64,000 nucleotides of DNA from Thalassotalea piscium (GTDB lineage: Bacteria; Pseudomonadota; Gammaproteobacteria; Enterobacterales; Alteromonadaceae), in NCBI RefSeq assembly GCF_030295935.1, contig NZ_AP027362.1:806001-870000 (forward strand), in the 5' to 3' direction. Of the stretch, positions 36,204 through 45,450 are shown one piece after another. Under the pieces are notes generated by a model. It saw nothing but the letters and a program-made list of their open reading frames with translations, had not been told where the DNA came from and ran no database searches. The position numbers and the translations under genes are program-made. The first letter of the stretch is position 1; every line of letters begins with the position of its first letter.

Positions 36204-38957
36204 ATGATAAAAACTTGTAAGTATATTGGCTTTGTCCTACTAATGTTCACTGGTATTACCATGGCTGCACAATTGCCGAGTAATATTTCACCTCAACAGC
36301 TTGCACAATTTAAAAAGCTGCCGCCAGCGCAGCAAAAATCATTAGCGCAAAGTATGGGGGTCGACTACAACGCCATCAGAGCACAGTTAAATCAAAAAAC
36401 AACCAAAACTGGCGCAAATGAAAACGAACCCCTGCAACAGTACTTTCCTCGTGGTACGCAATATGATGAGTTAGGTAATCCTATATACCAAGATGAACAA
36501 TTTGTTCAACAGCCAGAAAAAGATGATGGTAAGCCTAAGCCTTTTGGTTACGACGTTTTCGCAAATGCACCATATACCTTTGCTCCAACAATAGACATTG
36601 CAGTGCCCGAGCAATATATGATCGGCCCTGGCGATCTACTCTCTTTGCAGATGTTTGGTAAAGAAAATAATGAATACGAATTAGAAGTGAGTCGCGAAGG
36701 GCAAATTATTGTTCCGCAACTAGGGCCATTCACCGTAACGGGAATGACATTTTTAGAAGCAAAAAAATACCTATCGAATCAAATTCAAAATAAAGTATTA
36801 GGTGTTGATGTTATTGTAACTCTTAAAGAACTACGCTCTATCCGCGTTTTTGTTTTAGGTGATGCCTTTAAACCGGGTCCTTATGTATTAAATTCATTAT
36901 CAAGTATCACACATGCAATTTTTGCTTCTGGTGGTATAAACGATATTGGCTCTTTAAGAAATATCCAATTAAAACGTGGTGGAAAATTAATAACTACGCT
37001 TGATTTATACGATCTGTTAATTAAAGGTGACTCTTCAAATGATCTGTTATTAAAATCTGGTGATGTAATCTTCATAGCTCCTGTAGGCGAGCGCGTTACT
37101 GTTGATGGCGAAGTTACACGACCAGCTATTTATGAATTAGTAAAGCAAGACAATTTCAAGTCATTAATGGAAATGGCAGGTGGTTTACTTCCATCAGCCT
37201 ACCCATCGTCAACTGTAGTCGAGCGCTTTAACAATCAAAACTTACGCACTGTTTTAAATGTTGATTTATCTAAGCAAGAAACATTAGATAAACCTGTTCA
37301 AGGCGGCGACTATGTACGAGTAATGAAAACATCCTCACTGTATGAAGAATCTGTAATGGTTATTGGAGCTGTTACTCGCCCAGGAAAATATCAATGGAAA
37401 AAAGGACAAAAAGTTACTGACTTATTGCCAAATATTCATTCATATTTAGCTGATAAAGCTGATCTTACTTATAGTTTAATTATTCGTGAAAAAGATATAG
37501 GTCGCAACATAGACGTACTACAGTTCAGTATATTTAAAGCGGTAGCTGATAAAAACTCTGCTGATAATATTGAACTACAGCCTCGTGATAAAATTTTAGT
37601 TTTCTCAAATGTTGAAACCGATACGGCAAATGTAAAGTCGTTAGATGACTTTGCATTAACAAAAGAGCTATTACTGGAGCGTGAAAAAAAACAAGCTGAA
37701 GAAAGCTACAATGAACGAATGTTTTGGGAGTATTACAGCGACGACCCTGAAAACTTATCAAGTAAACGAGCGGCAAGCATTGATAAAGCCGAAGAAACTT
37801 TAAAACAAGCGTATTTATCTTTAGATGAACTAGCTGGAAATATCACGGCAGAAGTTGACATAAAAGATTTAGGTTATTTTTCTCGTAAACGTCTACTAGT
37901 CCCCGTTATTGATCAGCTCAGAAGACAGTCTGCTTCTGGTCAACCTATGCAAATTGTTGAAATAGACGGTGCAGTTAAATACCCGGGAATATACCCTTTA
38001 TCTAAAAATGCAAGAGCGGTAGATATTGTTAAGGCTGCTGGTGGTTTACTTGAGTCAGCCTATTTAGTTAAGGCTGAAATAACACGTGATGAAGTTAATA
38101 GAGAAATAGCAAATAAATTAACATTAGAATTGAATTTAGCAAAGGCACTTAAAGGTGATGTTAATGAAAATATCAAGGTGAAAAGTAAAGACCGACTTAA
38201 TATCCATCATATACCTGCTTGGCAAGAAAATCATATTGTGGAATTAAAAGGTGAGTTTAAATTTCCAGGCAAATACACTATTAGACGAGGCGAATCTCTT
38301 AGTAAATTAATTGAAAGAGTGGGTGGCTTTACAGATTATGCTGATACTCAGGCGTCATTATTTACTCGTGAAAAACTCAAACAAATGGAGTTAGAAAATC
38401 TAATAAAAGTGTCGGAAAGTTTGCGTATGGAGATCGCATCTAAAAGTTTAGCGCAGCGTGATGGCTCTCAGAGCTTAGATTATAGCCAAGCAAGACTATT
38501 ACTAGCAGACTTAACTAAGGTAACACCTGTAGGTCGGTTAGTTGTTGATATACCTAAAGTTATTTCGGATACTAATACAGATATAATGTTAGAAAACGGC
38601 GACGTATTATATGTGCCTACTAACCAAGACTCTATTAATGTGGTTGGGCAAGTACAAGTAGCTACTTCGCATATTTATCAACCAGAATTAGATGCATACG
38701 ATTACATAAAGCTAAGTGGTGGTGCAAAGAAGCAAGCTGATGAAGGGCGAATCTATGTAATTAAAGCTAACGGTTCAGTACAAATGACCGATAGTGGAAA
38801 TTGGTTTGCAAGTAACACAGGGAATAATTTACGTCCGGGTGATACGGTAGTTGTTCCTTTAGATTCTTCCTATATGGAAAATATCACATTATGGCAAGTA
38901 TCTACCCAAATTATTTATCAAGCAGCTGTAGCTATTGCGGCAATATCTGGCATATAA
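36204..38957 (+). CDS. Large SLBB polysaccharide export protein (OPX family, WbfF/OtnA-like)
   Basis: 917 residues from ATG 36204, chosen because it gives a signal peptide ending TMAA; the frame is open back to TTG 36183. After a Q-rich linker comes the poly_export domain (MIGPGDLLSLQMFGKENNE, then SREGQIIVPQLGPF). Several SLBB domains follow (for example FVLGDAFKPGPYVL, VTVDGEVTRPAIYEL, VIGAVTRPGKYQW, VEIDGAVKYPGIYPL, VELKGEFKFPGKYTI). Wza-type proteins form the outer-membrane export channel. Its length far exceeds Wza (~380) and fits the OtnA/WbfF group of Vibrio capsule loci. Unlike Wza, no lipobox cysteine is seen. Its usual Wzz-type partner may be the gene at 63522. Confidence 0.85.
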   Translation: MIKTCKYIGFVLLMFTGITMAAQLPSNISPQQLAQFKKLPPAQQKSLAQSMGVDYNAIRAQLNQKTTKTGANENEPLQQYFPRGTQYDELGNPIYQDEQFVQQPEKDDGKPKPFGYDVFANAPYTFAPTIDIAVPEQYMIGPGDLLSLQMFGKENNEYELEVSREGQIIVPQLGPFTVTGMTFLEAKKYLSNQIQNKVLGVDVIVTLKELRSIRVFVLGDAFKPGPYVLNSLSSITHAIFASGGINDIGSLRNIQLKRGGKLITTLDLYDLLIKGDSSNDLLLKSGDVIFIAPVGERVTVDGEVTRPAIYELVKQDNFKSLMEMAGGLLPSAYPSSTVVERFNNQNLRTVLNVDLSKQETLDKPVQGGDYVRVMKTSSLYEESVMVIGAVTRPGKYQWKKGQKVTDLLPNIHSYLADKADLTYSLIIREKDIGRNIDVLQFSIFKAVADKNSADNIELQPRDKILVFSNVETDTANVKSLDDFALTKELLLEREKKQAEESYNERMFWEYYSDDPENLSSKRAASIDKAEETLKQAYLSLDELAGNITAEVDIKDLGYFSRKRLLVPVIDQLRRQSASGQPMQIVEIDGAVKYPGIYPLSKNARAVDIVKAAGGLLESAYLVKAEITRDEVNREIANKLTLELNLAKALKGDVNENIKVKSKDRLNIHHIPAWQENHIVELKGEFKFPGKYTIRRGESLSKLIERVGGFTDYADTQASLFTREKLKQMELENLIKVSESLRMEIASKSLAQRDGSQSLDYSQARLLLADLTKVTPVGRLVVDIPKVISDTNTDIMLENGDVLYVPTNQDSINVVGQVQVATSHIYQPELDAYDYIKLSGGAKKQADEGRIYVIKANGSVQMTDSGNWFASNTGNNLRPGDTVVVPLDSSYMENITLWQVSTQIIYQAAVAIAAISGI

Positions 38958-38986
38958 GCCTAAAAAATTAACAAAAAATATACATT

Positions 38987-39035
38987 TAGCACTTAATAAC
39001 ACGCTAATTATTTATTTATTTATTATTAAGTGCTA
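38987..39035. repeat. Perfect 13-base inverted repeat
   Basis: TAGCACTTAATAA (38987-38999) and TTATTAAGTGCTA (39023-39035) are exact reverse complements separated by 23 A/T-rich bases. It sits in the short gap between the export gene and the WecA-type gene. No T run follows, so a regulator-binding site or mRNA hairpin is as likely as a terminator. Confidence 0.6.
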
Positions 39036-39144
39036 CCCCCTAGCTATATAAGCAATAGACTATTATAATTAGCCCCAATTTTTGGGTCTCTTGTTCTTTG
39101 ATGGATTAAAGAACGTACTAACAAGTATATTTGGTAAAATATTA

Positions 39145-40197
39145 ATGTTGCTAATTTCTTCTGCTCTACTCGTTGCCTTTTTTGTATCAGTATTAACGAT
39201 TAAAGTATTACTTCCTCTTGCCCCTCATATAGGTTTGGTAGACTTACCTAATGATCGCAAAAAACATGATGGGGCTATTCCATTGATTGGGGGCATCTCT
39301 ATTTATACCGGAGTATTAATTGCCTCAACATTTTTTGTTGAACAAAGCCAACTGCTTAATCTTTATTTTATTTCTTCAGCACTTCTGGTATTTATTGGCA
39401 CAATGGACGACATATACGACCTAAGCGTTGCTCCTCGCATGATATTTCAGGGTATTGTTGCGACATTAATGGTCTTTGGTGCAGGTCTTTATATTCACGA
39501 TTTTGGTAATTTATTCGCGCTAGGCAATGTTGATATTGGACGTTACGGCATGATTTTTACTATGTTAGCCTGTATAGCCGCGATTAATGCATTTAATATG
39601 ATCGACGGTATTGACGGCTTAGCAGGTTCGATGAGTATTGTTACTATAACATCAGTTGCAATACTTACAGTTTTGGAAAATGCAAACGCCGATATTTTAT
39701 TACCATTGATATTAGTTGTTGCAATTATTCCATACCTTTTTTATAACGTGAGTACACGCAACCCACGCGGTAAAAAAATATTTATGGGTGATGCTGGCAG
39801 CATGTTTATGGGGCTAAGTGTTATTTGGTTACTTGCTATAGGTACACAAAGCTCGGATGAAAATACCGCGGTGTTTCGTCCGGTAACCGCACTTTGGATC
39901 ATTGCAGTACCGTTAATGGACATGTTCGCGATTATGTTCAGAAGAATCCGTAAAGGGGTGTCACCATTTAAAGCTGATAACGGCCACTTGCATCATATTT
40001 GTATGCGCTTAGGCTTATCTTCTCGTCAAGCATTATGGGCAATAAGTGCTTTGTCAATTACACTAGCCTTATGTGGAATTGCAGGCGAATATTTTAATAC
40101 GCCAGAGTGGCTAATGCTCAGTTTATTTATCCTTGTATTTTTCGGCTATTCTTTTTCAATTCAACACGCTTGGAAATTTGTACGGGCTTTAAAGTAA
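39145..40197 (+). CDS. WecA/TagO-type undecaprenyl-phosphate sugar-1-phosphate transferase
   Basis: 350 residues from ATG 39145; the frame is open from TTG 39082 (21 residues more) and the start is uncertain because neither has a clear ribosome site. About eleven membrane helices. Family motifs are GLVDLPNDRKKHDGAIPLIGG, the Asp-rich GTMDDIYDL, NAFNMIDGIDGLAG, FMGDAGSMFMG and the loop-5 histidines DNGHLHHI. These enzymes put GlcNAc-1-P or a similar sugar phosphate on undecaprenyl phosphate and so start O-antigen, ECA or capsule synthesis. It may prime the glycan of either neighbouring locus. Confidence 0.92.
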   Translation: MLLISSALLVAFFVSVLTIKVLLPLAPHIGLVDLPNDRKKHDGAIPLIGGISIYTGVLIASTFFVEQSQLLNLYFISSALLVFIGTMDDIYDLSVAPRMIFQGIVATLMVFGAGLYIHDFGNLFALGNVDIGRYGMIFTMLACIAAINAFNMIDGIDGLAGSMSIVTITSVAILTVLENANADILLPLILVVAIIPYLFYNVSTRNPRGKKIFMGDAGSMFMGLSVIWLLAIGTQSSDENTAVFRPVTALWIIAVPLMDMFAIMFRRIRKGVSPFKADNGHLHHICMRLGLSSRQALWAISALSITLALCGIAGEYFNTPEWLMLSLFILVFFGYSFSIQHAWKFVRALK

Positions 40198-40296
40198 TAA
40201 TATTTTGTATCAAAAGGTTAACTAAGCATTAATGTATTCGACAGTAGTATGTTGTGCTGATAAACTTTACGCAAATTCTTTGTAACCGAAATAAAT

Positions 40297-40692
40297 ATGA
40301 AAAAACACCACGGCTTTACAATGATCGAGTTGCTTATCGTCATTGTTATTCTTGGCCTACTGGCCTCTCTTGTAGCACCTAAATTCTTTAATCAACTAGG
40401 CACTGCTGAACGTGGTGTTGCTGCGGCTCAAATGAATGCCTTTGAAACGGCATTGGATACTTATCGTTTAGATATGGGTAGTTATCCTGAAAAGCTTGAA
40501 GAGCTACGCAAAAGTAATAAACCACGTTGGGATGGTCCATACCTACCAAAAGATATTCCGTTAGATCCCTGGAAAAACCCTTATGTATATGAAGTTCCAG
40601 GCGAAGATGGTAACCCGTATAAAATAATGTCCTATGGTGCAGATGGTCAACCCGGTGGCGCAGACAACAATGCAGATATAGTACATAAATAA
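40297..40692 (+). CDS. gspG: T2SS major pseudopilin GspG
   Basis: 131 residues. The type III leader is short (MKKHHG), cleaved between G6 and F7, with E11 as the +5 glutamate and the hydrophobic helix FTMIELLIVIVILGLLASLV. The body has the GspG features: MNAFETALDTYRLDMGSYP, WDGPYLPKDIPLDPWKNPY, and the C-terminal calcium loop near SYGADGQPGGADNNADI. It is the main subunit of the pseudopilus that pushes substrates through the secretin. It opens the T2SS operon; its stop overlaps the gspE start by one base. Confidence 0.95.
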   Translation: MKKHHGFTMIELLIVIVILGLLASLVAPKFFNQLGTAERGVAAAQMNAFETALDTYRLDMGSYPEKLEELRKSNKPRWDGPYLPKDIPLDPWKNPYVYEVPGEDGNPYKIMSYGADGQPGGADNNADIVHK

Positions 40693-42353
40693 TGCAAAAA
40701 TTATCATTAGCGGAATTATTAGTTCAGCAATTTTTAGTTTCTCCAGACGACTTAGCTCGTGCTGAAAGCTACCAAAAAAAATATGGTGGCCGGCTAGAAG
40801 AAATTTTAGTTAATATGGGCAGCTTGCCTGATGATCAAATTGCTTCTCTATATAGTCAATACTTGGAATTGCCCCTGGTAAATATTGGTCAATGGCTAGA
40901 TAACCCTCCGCCAGAAGTTGATGATATAAGCTTAAGGTTTTTAATTGATAATCACTGGGTCCCACTCGATAATTATAACGATAAGTGGAAATTTGCCTGT
41001 CGCTATCCGTTAAATTTGAGTGTAAATGAATGGCTAACTCAAAAGAATTTAGTTGCAGATATATATGTTGCTTCAGAATCTGATATACAAACGCTATCAG
41101 CTCGATTCACACAATTAAATGTTACAGACAGTAGCCAAGAAATTGGTGGAGACGAGGAAGCTAAACTACGAGAATTAGCAACTGAAGCTCCAACAGTAAA
41201 TTTATTAAACTCTTTAATCAGTCGAGCATTGAGACAAGGTGCTTCAGATATGCACTTAGAGCCTTATAACGGCCGTTATAGAGCACGCTTTCGTGTAGAT
41301 GGCGTATTACATGAAGCTGAAATATTAGCTCCTAGAATGCAATTGCCCATTGTAACTCGTTTAAAAATATTAGCGGGAATGGATATCGCAGAAAAACGCA
41401 GACCGCAAGATGGCAAAATAGAAATGAAAATTGCCAATCAAGAGTTAGACATTCGTGTATCTGCCTTACCATTAAATGATGGTGAATCTATGGTGCTACG
41501 TTTTCTCCGTAAAGATAATGTGCAATACGATATGTCGGTTTTAGGTTTATCTTCGGATATAGAATCTATGATCCGAGAAGATATTAAAACAACAGCTGGT
41601 GTAGTTTTATTAACAGGTCCAACGGGGTCGGGTAAAACAACAACGCTTTATACGTTTCTAAATGCCTTAAATAACGATGATGTAAAAATAATCACACTAG
41701 AAGATCCAGTAGAATATCAATTAGAAGGGATTAACCAAGTGCAAGTCAATAGCGATATTGGCTTTAGTTTTGCTGCAGGGTTACGTTCAGTTGTACGGCA
41801 AGATCCCGATATTATCATGCTTGGTGAGATACGAGACAAAGAAACGGCACAAATTGCGTTGCAATCTGCATTAACTGGGCATCTTGTATTCTCTACGGTG
41901 CATACCAACGATGCAGCAAGTGCATATACACGATTATTAGACTTAGGTGTCGAAGAGTTTCTATTAAATGCAGCATTAGTCTCTATAGTTGCTCAACGTC
42001 TAGCACGTAAAGTATGTAGCGAATGTGCAATGCCAGATCCTGAAGCAAAAATGCTAATCGATAAGTATAAACTTAGCTCGCTTGCACAAAAATTTGACTT
42101 ACCAGAAATTAAACTGACCAAAGGAAAAGGTTGTGAGCATTGCAGTAATTCCGGTTACAAAGGGCGTATGGCGGTAACAGAGTATTTACGTTGTGATGAT
42201 GAAATTAAAGCGATGCCTAAAGACTCTGACTTTATCCCTAAAGCTAAAAAACATAATGCTGCATTATCACGTAGAACATTACTAGAAGACGGATTTTACA
42301 AAGCTATTATTGGGTTAACAACGGTTGAAGAAGTTGTTCGAGTAGCAGGCTAA
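40692..42353 (+). CDS. gspE: T2SS assembly ATPase GspE
   Basis: 553 residues: an N1E-type N-terminal domain (1-~150) that binds GspL, then the motor. Visible are Walker A GPTGSGKTT (309-317), the Asp box ITLEDPVEYQ, Walker B IIMLGEIRD (374-382, E379), the His box TVHTNDAA, and the four-cysteine zinc site CxxC at 442/445 and 481/484. The zinc site fits GspE better than retraction ATPases. It is the cytoplasmic hexamer powering pseudopilus growth. Start overlaps the gspG stop; gspF follows two bases after its stop. Confidence 0.96.
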   Translation: MQKLSLAELLVQQFLVSPDDLARAESYQKKYGGRLEEILVNMGSLPDDQIASLYSQYLELPLVNIGQWLDNPPPEVDDISLRFLIDNHWVPLDNYNDKWKFACRYPLNLSVNEWLTQKNLVADIYVASESDIQTLSARFTQLNVTDSSQEIGGDEEAKLRELATEAPTVNLLNSLISRALRQGASDMHLEPYNGRYRARFRVDGVLHEAEILAPRMQLPIVTRLKILAGMDIAEKRRPQDGKIEMKIANQELDIRVSALPLNDGESMVLRFLRKDNVQYDMSVLGLSSDIESMIREDIKTTAGVVLLTGPTGSGKTTTLYTFLNALNNDDVKIITLEDPVEYQLEGINQVQVNSDIGFSFAAGLRSVVRQDPDIIMLGEIRDKETAQIALQSALTGHLVFSTVHTNDAASAYTRLLDLGVEEFLLNAALVSIVAQRLARKVCSECAMPDPEAKMLIDKYKLSSLAQKFDLPEIKLTKGKGCEHCSNSGYKGRMAVTEYLRCDDEIKAMPKDSDFIPKAKKHNAALSRRTLLEDGFYKAIIGLTTVEEVVRVAG

Positions 42354-42355
42354 TT

Positions 42356-43558
42356 ATGACCATATTTACCTATAAAGCATACGACAACTCAGGTGGTAAG
42401 GTTGAAGGAGAAATTGAAGCTGACAATAAGACGTTGGCTTTAGTAGAATTGAAAAAGCAAAATCTTTTACCAACAGAGGTCAAACAAACGACTGAAACTG
42501 GTGCTAGTATCTTTAGTTTCGGTACTAAAGTCTCATTAGCAGATTTAGAGTTTTTGACAGCTGAATTGAGTTTGTTGCTTGAGTCTGGTGTAAGGATTGA
42601 TAAGGGTATAGATATCATAAAAAAAACTAAAGCTAAGCCAGCTTTAGCTAAATTACTTGGTGATATTAGTAGCAATCTAAAAAAAGGTAAAAGTTTATCT
42701 GAATCAGTAAGAGACCATGGTGATATATTTGATCCATTATATTGTAATTTAATTGAACTGGGTGAAGCGTCTGGTAATTTAAGTGAAATATTCGATGGCT
42801 TAGCGAAAGATTTAAAATTTAGGCGTGATCTACAACGTAAAATAATCAGTTCACTGGCTTATCCGACCGTCATTTTTTTCGTATGTATACTGAGTATCTT
42901 TTTTATCTTTAACTTTATCGTACCAAAAATGTCAGCAATGTTCACCGATGTTGCTGCGTTACCATGGTATACCCAAATAATGCTCTCTACGAGTGCATGG
43001 ATGGTTGAATACCAAGGTTTTTTAATTGTTGGTGTAATTGCCGCTATATTTTTACTTATATCAGCAAGTAAGCAAGTGGCATTTATTAACTGGTGGCAAA
43101 CGGTTAGTTTAAAGATCCCTTTTTTAAAAAAAGCAATAATAACAGTAGAGCGTATTCGCTTTAACAGTGGCCTAGCGTTAATGGTGAAAGCAGGAGTTCA
43201 AATAGACAGGGCCATAGGACTGTCAGCAGGTAATATTAAAAATAAAATATTACAAAAAGAAATGGACATAGCAAAAGCTAAGGTTAAAAGCGGCAGCGCT
43301 TTAACACCGGCATTGCAGCAAACTTCATTGTACCCTGCATTTTTTGTATCTTTACTGGAAGTTGGTGAAGAGTCAGGTAATTTAGAACGAGTATTCGATG
43401 AAATTGCCAATCGTTCAAGACAAGAGTTTGAAAGCTGGACAGAGCGAATGACTACTTTGCTTGAACCCTTAATGATATTGTTTATGGGTGGATTTGTTGG
43501 TGGTGTCGTTGTCGTTATGTTAATGAGTATGGTATCTATCAACGAAATGGGCATTTAA
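42356..43558 (+). CDS. gspF: T2SS inner-membrane platform protein GspF
   Basis: 400 residues with the duplicated GspF/PilC fold. Two cytoplasmic helical bundles begin at FLTAELSLLLESGVRIDKGI and FNSGLALMVKAGVQIDRAI and carry LIELGEASGNL and LLEVGEESGNLERVF. Membrane helices are near 170-190, 220-240 and 370-395. It couples GspE to the pseudopilus. A 289-base gap with REP elements separates it from gspH, the only sizeable break in the operon. Confidence 0.95.
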   Translation: MTIFTYKAYDNSGGKVEGEIEADNKTLALVELKKQNLLPTEVKQTTETGASIFSFGTKVSLADLEFLTAELSLLLESGVRIDKGIDIIKKTKAKPALAKLLGDISSNLKKGKSLSESVRDHGDIFDPLYCNLIELGEASGNLSEIFDGLAKDLKFRRDLQRKIISSLAYPTVIFFVCILSIFFIFNFIVPKMSAMFTDVAALPWYTQIMLSTSAWMVEYQGFLIVGVIAAIFLLISASKQVAFINWWQTVSLKIPFLKKAIITVERIRFNSGLALMVKAGVQIDRAIGLSAGNIKNKILQKEMDIAKAKVKSGSALTPALQQTSLYPAFFVSLLEVGEESGNLERVFDEIANRSRQEFESWTERMTTLLEPLMILFMGGFVGGVVVVMLMSMVSINEMGI

Positions 43559-43572
43559 AAACATTAATGAAA

Positions 43573-43832
43573 TGTAGGTCGGTATTTATGCCGTCGAAAT
43601 GTTAAGTATGTAAATGTAGGTCGGCATTTATGCCGTCAAAGTGCTGAAAAAAAGAATAAAACTTAATGCTTGATGGGCTTACCCCCAACCTACAAAAAAT
43701 TAAGTATATAAATGTAGGTCGGTATTTATGCCGTCAAAAGGCTGAAAAAAGAATAAAACTTAATGCTTGATGGGCTAAAGCCCAACCTACAAAAAGTTAA
43801 GTATGTAAATGTAGGTCGGTATTTGTACTGGC
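43573..43832. repeat. REP-like palindrome array between gspF and gspH
   Basis: Two palindromic types alternate. Type 1, TGTAGGTCGGTATTTATGCC with its tail GTC, is at 43573, 43615 and 43713, with a decayed copy at 43810. Type 2, TGATGGGCTAAAGCCCAACC with tail TACA, is at 43768, with a damaged copy at 43671. A unit of about 98 bases (43615-43712 and 43713-43809) is tandemly duplicated. The array fills nearly all of the gap; no gene is seen. Each palindrome can form a stem-loop in the mRNA. Confidence 0.85.
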
Positions 43833-43847
43833 AATAAAGAGGATGAC

Positions 43848-44291
43848 ATGACTAGATACTTACATTCAGCCAAAGGTTTTACTTTAATAGAGCTTATGAT
43901 TGTAATGTCGATTGTCGCACTCATAATGGGTATGGTTGGTCCTTTAGCAATCAACAGTCTTGAAAAAGCAGAAGCAAAGCAAGAAATGTTAACGCTAAAA
44001 AACTGGTTAAAAAGAATTAGTTACCGTGCTTATGCGACAGGCCAGCAACATCAATTAGCGTTGGAAGGTAAAAGAGCTACCTTAACCGTGGGGATAAATA
44101 ATCAAAGCGTTATTACGGTAGAGACATTTGAGTCAATTTTTTTTGAACCACAAATTATGACCTTCAATACGCTTGGAATTATTTCTCCAAGCACAATGGC
44201 GGGTGAATATAAAGGAGAACCAATGTCTTTAAATTTAAAAAGTTGGGTAAACGGCGAAGAAGAAATTACCTACTTAACACCTAGCAGTTAG
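43848..44291 (+). CDS. gspH: T2SS minor pseudopilin GspH
   Basis: 147 residues beginning after AGAGGATGAC. Prepilin leader MTRYLHSAKG, then FTLIELMIVMSIVALIMGMV with the +5 glutamate at E15. The short soluble beta domain resembles GspH, which sits below the pseudopilus tip complex of I, J and K. It is the first gene after the REP gap, followed closely by gspI. Assignment rests on position plus leader; sequence identity to GspH cannot be measured here. Confidence 0.78.
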   Translation: MTRYLHSAKGFTLIELMIVMSIVALIMGMVGPLAINSLEKAEAKQEMLTLKNWLKRISYRAYATGQQHQLALEGKRATLTVGINNQSVITVETFESIFFEPQIMTFNTLGIISPSTMAGEYKGEPMSLNLKSWVNGEEEITYLTPSS

Positions 44292-44306
44292 TGCAGAAAA
44301 CAACCT

Positions 44307-44756
44307 ATGACAAACCATATACCAAACTCCCCCTCAATGTATAAAGGCTTCACTTTAATTGAAGTACTTGTTGCAACGGTTATTTTAATAATTTCAATCT
44401 CTGCAATTACACTAATTTATCGTGGGGCTTATTTAAGTAGCGATAAAGCTAATAACCATATTGTAATAAAAACAGCATTACCGTCGATACTAGCCAATAT
44501 TAAGCTGGAGATTCGAGGTAAAAGTAATGGCAATGAAACTGAGTTGTCAGGCAAAGGTAAAAGCTGGGAAACAGAGTATAGCTGGCAAGCCCAGCTGGAA
44601 GAATTTAAAGCAGCACCGACAAGGCTCGATGTAGATACAGGGCAATTTGTTACTCCGCCCAAAAAATATAAATTATGGCAAGTAACATTATTCTTAAAAA
44701 CTAATAAAATGCAGAAACAGTATCAATATAAAGAGCTAGGTTGGAATAATGCATAA
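44307..44756 (+). CDS. gspI: T2SS minor pseudopilin GspI
   Basis: 149 residues. The leader ends in YKG and the mature helix is FTLIEVLVATVILIISISAI with E19 at +5. ATG 44307 gives a 14-residue leader; ATG 44337 would give a very short four-residue leader (MYKG) and is also possible. The EVLVA variant and the order H-I-J-K fit GspI, which forms the tip complex with J and K. The stop overlaps the gspJ start by eight bases. Confidence 0.75.
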   Translation: MTNHIPNSPSMYKGFTLIEVLVATVILIISISAITLIYRGAYLSSDKANNHIVIKTALPSILANIKLEIRGKSNGNETELSGKGKSWETEYSWQAQLEEFKAAPTRLDVDTGQFVTPPKKYKLWQVTLFLKTNKMQKQYQYKELGWNNA

Positions 44757-45450
44757 AGGTGGCAATGTTTATAAACGAAACCACGGTTTTACATTAATTG
44801 AGCTAATGATCTCGTTAACTATTTTAACAATGTTATTGTTTACTGGTAGTTATGTTTATATCATGTTATCGAGCCGATGGGATAAGCAGTTAGGTAGCTT
44901 CTCTGATAATGCACTAATAGCAAAAAATATTGAAGCCACTCAGCGAGTACTTGAAGGGATTCACGCACTAGTAGTGGTAGATAATAAAAAAACACCTTCA
45001 TTCTTTTTTATTGGTCATTCAGACAGCCTTTTAGCGATTACACATTCTGGTATTTTTTCTGGTGATTTTCCTGAAATTTTTCGTATCACTAGTGTGCCAA
45101 ATACAAACGGTAAGTTTGATCTTATCTATCAAGCCGTATCAATTGAAAATATCTTACTAGTAAAAACTGACCAAGAAATAAGGTTTGACCATCAACTAAC
45201 ATTATTCACTAACCTCGACAGTGCTACATTTAATTACTTAGGTTGGTCGAGCTACAAAGTTAAAAGTTTTCGTTACACCACAGGTGATAAATTACAATGG
45301 CGAAATCGTTACTCGGGCATAGACAGTCAAATAATGCCAGAACAATTGACTTTTACTATTAAAAAGTCTGGTTTGTCATTGTCTATTCCTGTTGAGCTAG
45401 ATAACAACACAGAGCGATGGTTATCGCCTTATTTTGGAACAGATGAATGA
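44749..45450 (+). CDS. gspJ: T2SS minor pseudopilin GspJ
   Basis: 233 residues. Leader MHKGGNVYKRNHG, mature FTLIELMISLTILTMLLFTG with +5 glutamate E18. The larger soluble domain (~190 residues) and the C-terminal WRNRYSGIDSQIMPEQLTF match the size and layout of GspJ. Overlaps gspI by eight bases and gspK by four, indicating tightly coupled translation of the tip subunits. Confidence 0.78.
   Translation: MHKGGNVYKRNHGFTLIELMISLTILTMLLFTGSYVYIMLSSRWDKQLGSFSDNALIAKNIEATQRVLEGIHALVVVDNKKTPSFFFIGHSDSLLAITHSGIFSGDFPEIFRITSVPNTNGKFDLIYQAVSIENILLVKTDQEIRFDHQLTLFTNLDSATFNYLGWSSYKVKSFRYTTGDKLQWRNRYSGIDSQIMPEQLTFTIKKSGLSLSIPVELDNNTERWLSPYFGTDE

Noticed and set aside
38987-39035. Intrinsic terminator after the OPX gene
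   Set aside because: The stem is perfect, but the loop is 23 bases and CCCCC rather than a T run follows, so it is listed only as an inverted repeat.
43573-43832. CRISPR-like array of repeats
   Set aside because: Spacers are themselves repeated, repeats are two alternating palindromes, and no cas genes are nearby; the array is REP/BIME-like.
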